DNA of 16,237 bases, from positions 1-16,237 of the forward strand of contig CAYWYB010000092.1 of assembly GCA_964462145.1 (NCBI GenBank), in the 5' to 3' direction. A model generated the notes under the pieces. It was not told the origin of the DNA. It did no database searches and was given only the letters and a program-made list of their open reading frames with translations. Origin of the DNA: GCA-2731375 sp964462145. GTDB lineage: Bacteria > Pseudomonadota > Alphaproteobacteria > GCA-2731375. This document shows positions 13,228-16,237 of this stretch, piece by piece. The position numbers and the translations under genes were made by a program. Every line of letters begins with the position of its first letter. Positions within the stretch are counted from its first letter, which is position 1.

Positions 13228-13291
13228 TCAAATGCGTCACAATAGCCCGGAAATGCTCTAGTGACCTGAACCGCGCCGGCACACGCTTAAC

Positions 13292-13325
13292 CTAATAGCT
13301 CTCCCTGGCTAATAGCTCTCACTGG
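13292..13325. repeat. 17-bp tandem duplication across the kinase stop codon
   Basis: CTAATAGCTCTCCCTGG (13292-13308) is followed directly by CTAATAGCTCTCACTGG (13309-13325), one mismatch. On the minus strand the mismatch changes GGA to TGA and is the kinase stop. Without the TGA the reading frame would run a few codons further. It is a slippage-type duplication. Confidence 0.8.
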
Positions 13326-14527
13326 GGCAGGCTTAGGGTTGCGGTCATGCCTTTGCCCAAGACGCTATCGAGGGCAATGGTGCCGCCCTGCTTTTCGATC
13401 AGTTCCGCGCACAAGGGCAGCCCCAAGCCCGTCCCGGTCTCTCCGGAAGTTCCCGTTGTCGTGGTCTTGCGGTCGATGCGCAGCAGGTCTTTCAGGTGAT
13501 CGCCGCTGACGCCCACGCCGCTGTCCGCCACCCTGATTTGCCCCTCGCTGCCGGCTTGTACGGCGGATACCGTGATGCGGCCGCCGCTGGGCGTGAATTT
13601 GATGGCGTTGTTGATCAAATTGCGCAGAATCGTATCGATCATGTTCACATCCGCCCGCGCCATCACCGGCTGCACCACATCACTGATCAGCAACACACCT
13701 TTTTCCGTGGCGATGGATGACAACAAATCGACATTGGCTTGAACAGGCCCGCATAAATCCAACACCTCGATCTCGACGCTGGCACGGTCCATTTGCAGGC
13801 GCGACCATTCCAGCAGATTTTCCATCAATTTGAATGACTGCTGTGCCGCCTCATGAACGGAGGCGCCATATTCCGCCAAGGCCGTCCGTTTCATGGTCAG
13901 GGCGCTTTGAGATAACAATTCGCTATAGCCCAGCATGGCATTGAATGGCCCGCGTAAATCATGGGCGATAATGGAAAAGAATTTGTCCTTGTGATGATTC
14001 AGGCGCTGCAATTCAACCCGCATGGCGGCCTGATCTTCCGCCAAATCGACCAGCGTTTTTGCCTGCGCTTCCAAACGCTCTTCCCGGAGGCGCAATTCAG
14101 CAACTTGAATGTTCAATTGTTCCTGGCTGGAGCGCAGGGCGCTTTCGGCCATCTTGCGGTCCGTGATGTCGACATGCCAGTTGAGCAGCGCCGCCTTGCC
14201 CTCGAATTGAATTGCCTGGGTGTGCATCATTAGCCAAATTGGCTTGCCGGTCAGGGTCAAACGCTCGGTCTCGGTTTTGACCAAATGCGCGCCCGCATCC
14301 ATGTGGCGCAAGTTGCGCGCCAGCGCATCCTGATCGACCCAAGTCTCGCTAATATCCCGGGTCAGCAGATCTCCCGCCGAGACGCCTTCCAGCATCTCGA
14401 CAAAAGCCTGATTGACAAATAGGCGCCGCTTGCTGCGCGCGTCCAGGATCGCGACACCAATCAGGCAACCTTCCAGAACGCCACGAAAGTTTATGTCTTG
14501 TCCTTCAAACTTTGCGTATTGGGACAT
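13319..14527 (-). CDS. PAS-domain sensor histidine kinase
   Basis: A 402-residue cytoplasmic kinase with no membrane segment. Order: PAS domain (about 14-122, ending HVDITDRK), a coiled coil (about 125-182), a HisKA dimerisation domain with H-box FFSIIAHDLRGPFNAMLGYS (phospho-acceptor His189), and a HATPase domain with N-box LRNLINNAIKFTP (302-314), G1 DSGVGV (335-340) and G2 GTGLGLPL (365-372). No receiver domain is present, so a separate regulator or phosphotransfer protein is needed; the convergent Hpt protein is a nearby candidate. The ATG at 14527 has no obvious Shine-Dalgarno sequence, but it is the first start and gives a normal PAS beginning. Its 3' end lies in a 17-bp tandem duplication. 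Confidence 0.92.
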   Translation of the reverse strand: MSQYAKFEGQDINFRGVLEGCLIGVAILDARSKRRLFVNQAFVEMLEGVSAGDLLTRDISETWVDQDALARNLRHMDAGAHLVKTETERLTLTGKPIWLMMHTQAIQFEGKAALLNWHVDITDRKMAESALRSSQEQLNIQVAELRLREERLEAQAKTLVDLAEDQAAMRVELQRLNHHKDKFFSIIAHDLRGPFNAMLGYSELLSQSALTMKRTALAEYGASVHEAAQQSFKLMENLLEWSRLQMDRASVEIEVLDLCGPVQANVDLLSSIATEKGVLLISDVVQPVMARADVNMIDTILRNLINNAIKFTPSGGRITVSAVQAGSEGQIRVADSGVGVSGDHLKDLLRIDRKTTTTGTSGETGTGLGLPLCAELIEKQGGTIALDSVLGKGMTATLSLPQ

Positions 14528-14705
14528 GGCTACACTCGAAACTCGATAATCAGACAGTCTGCAATGCTGCTAAAGTCATACCACAATAGACTGATAATAA
14601 TTAAGAAACACGAAATTCAGCGCACCGCCATACTTGCCAGTCCGGCCGTTTAGATGGATCATTAAGGCAACGCCTATGGATGATACCCGATAGCGAGGAT
14701 GAGCC
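14528..14705. other. AT-rich divergent intergenic region (kinase / indolepyruvate oxidoreductase)
   Basis: This 178-bp gap must carry the promoters of both divergent genes. It is clearly more AT-rich than its surroundings around 14570-14610. CAGTCT (14555-14560) and AGACTG (14588-14593) form a widely spaced inverted repeat, and GATAAT at 14593-14598 resembles a -10 box. I could not pair either with a convincing -35. Confidence 0.3.
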
Positions 14706-16237
14706 ATGACCTTGGCGGCAGTCTCTCTCGATGACAAATATCAAAGCGAGCATGGTCAGGTCTATTTGACCGGCAGCCAGGCCCTGGTAAGGGCCGCCAT
14801 GATGCAATACCTCCGCGACCAGGCCGCCGGGCTGAACACGGCCAGTTTCATCTCCGGCTACCGCGGCTCGCCCATGCATAATATCGACAAGGAGTTATGG
14901 CGCGCCAACCGCTTCCTGGCCGACCGCGCCATACATTTCGTGCCCGGCATCAATGAGGACCTGGCCGCCACCGCCTGCCTTGGCACCCAGCAATCTTCCA
15001 TGTTCGGCGACAGTACCCATGATGGTGTCTTTGCCATGTGGTACGGCAAGGGACCGGGGCTGGACCGTTCCATCGACAGCATGCGCCACAACAATCTGCT
15101 TGGCACCTCGCAACACGGCGGCGCCCTCGCCGTGGTCGGCGATGATCACGCCATGAAATCAACGGACGTGCCGGCAGCATCGGAAACCATGTTCGCCGAT
15201 TTGCAGATGCCCATGCTGTATCCTGCCTCGGTGCAGGAGATCATTGATTACAGCCTGTACGGCTGGGCCATGTCGCGCTTTACCGGCGCCTGGACCGGGC
15301 TGAAAATCGTTGCCGATACGGTGGATGCCGCCGCCCCGGTCGAGGGCGACCCGCATCGTCTGAAAATCGTGCTGCCTGAATTTACCTTTCCCGATGATGG
15401 CGTTCACATCCGGGGCGGCGACCGCTGGGTCCTGCAGGAACCGCGTTTGCGTCAGTTCAAGCTGCCTGCCGCCCTGGCCTTCGCGCGGGCCAATAATCTA
15501 AACCAGGTGGTGATGCAAAGCCCGAAACCGCGCATCGGCATTATTTCCAGCGGCAAGGCCTCCGTCGATGTACGCCAGGCCCTGATGGAATTGGGCATTG
15601 ATGGCGCGCAGGCGGCTGATCTGGGCATCGTCATGCTGAAAATGGGCATGCCCTTCCCCTTCGATACAGAGGTGGTGCGTGACTTCGCCGCCGGCCTGGA
15701 AGAGATCATCGTGGTCGAGGAAAAACGCCGCTTCATGGAGAGCCGGGTACGCGACGCCCTCTACGATCTGCCCGACGGGCAGCGGCCCCGCGTGGTGGGC
15801 CGCCAAGACAGTGAGGGCAACGAAATGCTGCCGGGCTGTGGTGAATTCGGGGCCGAGGAAATTGCCCGCGCCCTGGCCGGGCGGATCGCGCATTTTCATT
15901 GCAGCGATCAGATCGATGCACGTCTGACTTTTCTTGACGCCAAGGCGGCGCGCACGGCGCAACGACAGGACTTGGCCGTAACCCGCATACCGTATTTCTG
16001 CTCCGGCTGTCCGCACAACAGCTCCACCAAGGTGCCGGAAGGCAGCCGCGGGCAAAGCGGCGTCGGCTGTCATTACATGGCCTCGTATATGGACCGCAAC
16101 ACCGATGCCCATACTCAGATGGGTGGCGAGGGCGCCAACTGGATCGGCCATTTCCCCTATTCCAAGGCCGGGCATATCTTCCAGAATATTGGCGACGGCA
16201 CCTATTTCCATTCCGGCCTGTTGGCGATCCGCGCCTG
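14706..16237 (+). CDS. Fused indolepyruvate:ferredoxin oxidoreductase (3'-partial, first 510 residues)
   Basis: The frame is open from ATG 14706 to the window end. GAGGA at 14695-14699 is 6 nt upstream of the ATG. The protein begins with the pyruvate-ferredoxin-oxidoreductase-type pyrimidine-binding domain: QVYLTGSQALVRAAM, FISGYRGSPMHNID (48-61), FVPGINEDLAATACLGTQ, and DDHAMKSTDVPAASE. The transketolase-C-like part follows (PKPRIGIISSGKASVDVRQAL, EEIIVVEEKRRFMESRVRDALY). The TPP-binding domain starts at YFCSGCPHNSSTKVPEGS (430-447) and SGVGCHYMASYMDR. The single-chain form in proteobacteria is about 1150 residues, so more than half lies outside the window. It oxidatively decarboxylates aryl- or branched-chain 2-oxo acids to acyl-CoA with ferredoxin as acceptor, as in aromatic amino-acid breakdown. 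Nothing in the visible part looks degraded. Confidence 0.93.
   Translation, partial: MTLAAVSLDDKYQSEHGQVYLTGSQALVRAAMMQYLRDQAAGLNTASFISGYRGSPMHNIDKELWRANRFLADRAIHFVPGINEDLAATACLGTQQSSMFGDSTHDGVFAMWYGKGPGLDRSIDSMRHNNLLGTSQHGGALAVVGDDHAMKSTDVPAASETMFADLQMPMLYPASVQEIIDYSLYGWAMSRFTGAWTGLKIVADTVDAAAPVEGDPHRLKIVLPEFTFPDDGVHIRGGDRWVLQEPRLRQFKLPAALAFARANNLNQVVMQSPKPRIGIISSGKASVDVRQALMELGIDGAQAADLGIVMLKMGMPFPFDTEVVRDFAAGLEEIIVVEEKRRFMESRVRDALYDLPDGQRPRVVGRQDSEGNEMLPGCGEFGAEEIARALAGRIAHFHCSDQIDARLTFLDAKAARTAQRQDLAVTRIPYFCSGCPHNSSTKVPEGSRGQSGVGCHYMASYMDRNTDAHTQMGGEGANWIGHFPYSKAGHIFQNIGDGTYFHSGLLAIRA

Larger units (their letters stand above)
12989..13260. mobile_element. MITE-like element with long terminal inverted repeats and TA flanks
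   Basis: The outermost sequence TAGAGCATTTCCGGGCTATT at 12989-13008 is repeated exactly as its reverse complement at 13241-13260. The similarity extends to 34 positions (12988-13021 against 13228-13261) with only two mismatches. Both ends have TA outside GAGCATTTCC, as expected for a TA target duplication of the IS630/Tc1-mariner type. There is no transposase and no convincing ORF inside. Between the terminal repeats lie two further hairpin modules, so the whole element can fold as a three-way junction. It fills nearly all of the 327-bp space between the Hpt and kinase stops. Assignment to a known family needs a search. Confidence 0.75.

Noticed and set aside
13004..13282. ORFs on both strands inside the inverted-repeat element
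   Set aside because: They arise from GC-rich palindromic sequence, have no ribosome sites, and their similarity between strands simply reflects the inverted arms.

Overview
The window is a GC-rich bacterial stretch with densely packed metabolic genes and Shine-Dalgarno starts. Gene content suggests an alphaproteobacterium, most likely Rhodospirillales-like: a fused indolepyruvate:ferredoxin oxidoreductase, a family III CoA-transferase, MetY, a MarR/NlpC-P60 pair, an HDxRGEAGTFGY-type Hpt protein and a PAS histidine kinase. This placement is inferred from family knowledge, not from a marker gene. Both ends cut through open reading frames, so the window may be a whole assembled contig.

Layout. 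(1) 1-733, minus: the N-terminal half of an alpha/beta hydrolase runs in frame into 16 tetra-aspartate repeats that look like the mature part of an unrelated acidic lipoprotein. (2) 760-2052, minus: O-acetylhomoserine sulfhydrylase, divergent from (3) a TauD/TfdA dioxygenase and a KstD-like flavoprotein (2198-4805, plus). (4) 4974-8781, plus: MarR regulator, NlpC/P60 peptidase with SH3 domains, MFS exporter and M20 amidohydrolase, with two palindromes in front of the regulator. (5) 8820-10382, minus: a D-2-hydroxyacid dehydrogenase translationally coupled to a short, apparently frameshifted membrane-protein remnant that is joined to the 3' third of a cyclase-family gene and ends at a clear terminator. 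(6) 10539-12386, plus: family III CoA-transferase and a TetR regulator with a 7-2-7 palindrome just before its start. (7) 12482-14527: an Hpt-domain protein and a PAS histidine kinase, convergent, separated by a 272-bp inverted-repeat element that can fold into a three-way junction and supplies the last base of the Hpt stop codon. (8) 14706-end, plus: the first 510 residues of a fused indolepyruvate:ferredoxin oxidoreductase.

Most of the window is ordinary catabolic and regulatory content. The parts that stand out are the hydrolase/acidic-repeat chimera at the left edge, the structured MITE-like element at 12989-13260, and the deletion scar at 8866-9417. Dehydrogenase, CoA-transferase and indolepyruvate oxidoreductase could together handle 2-hydroxy and 2-oxo acids derived from amino acids, but that link is only an inference from neighbourhood.
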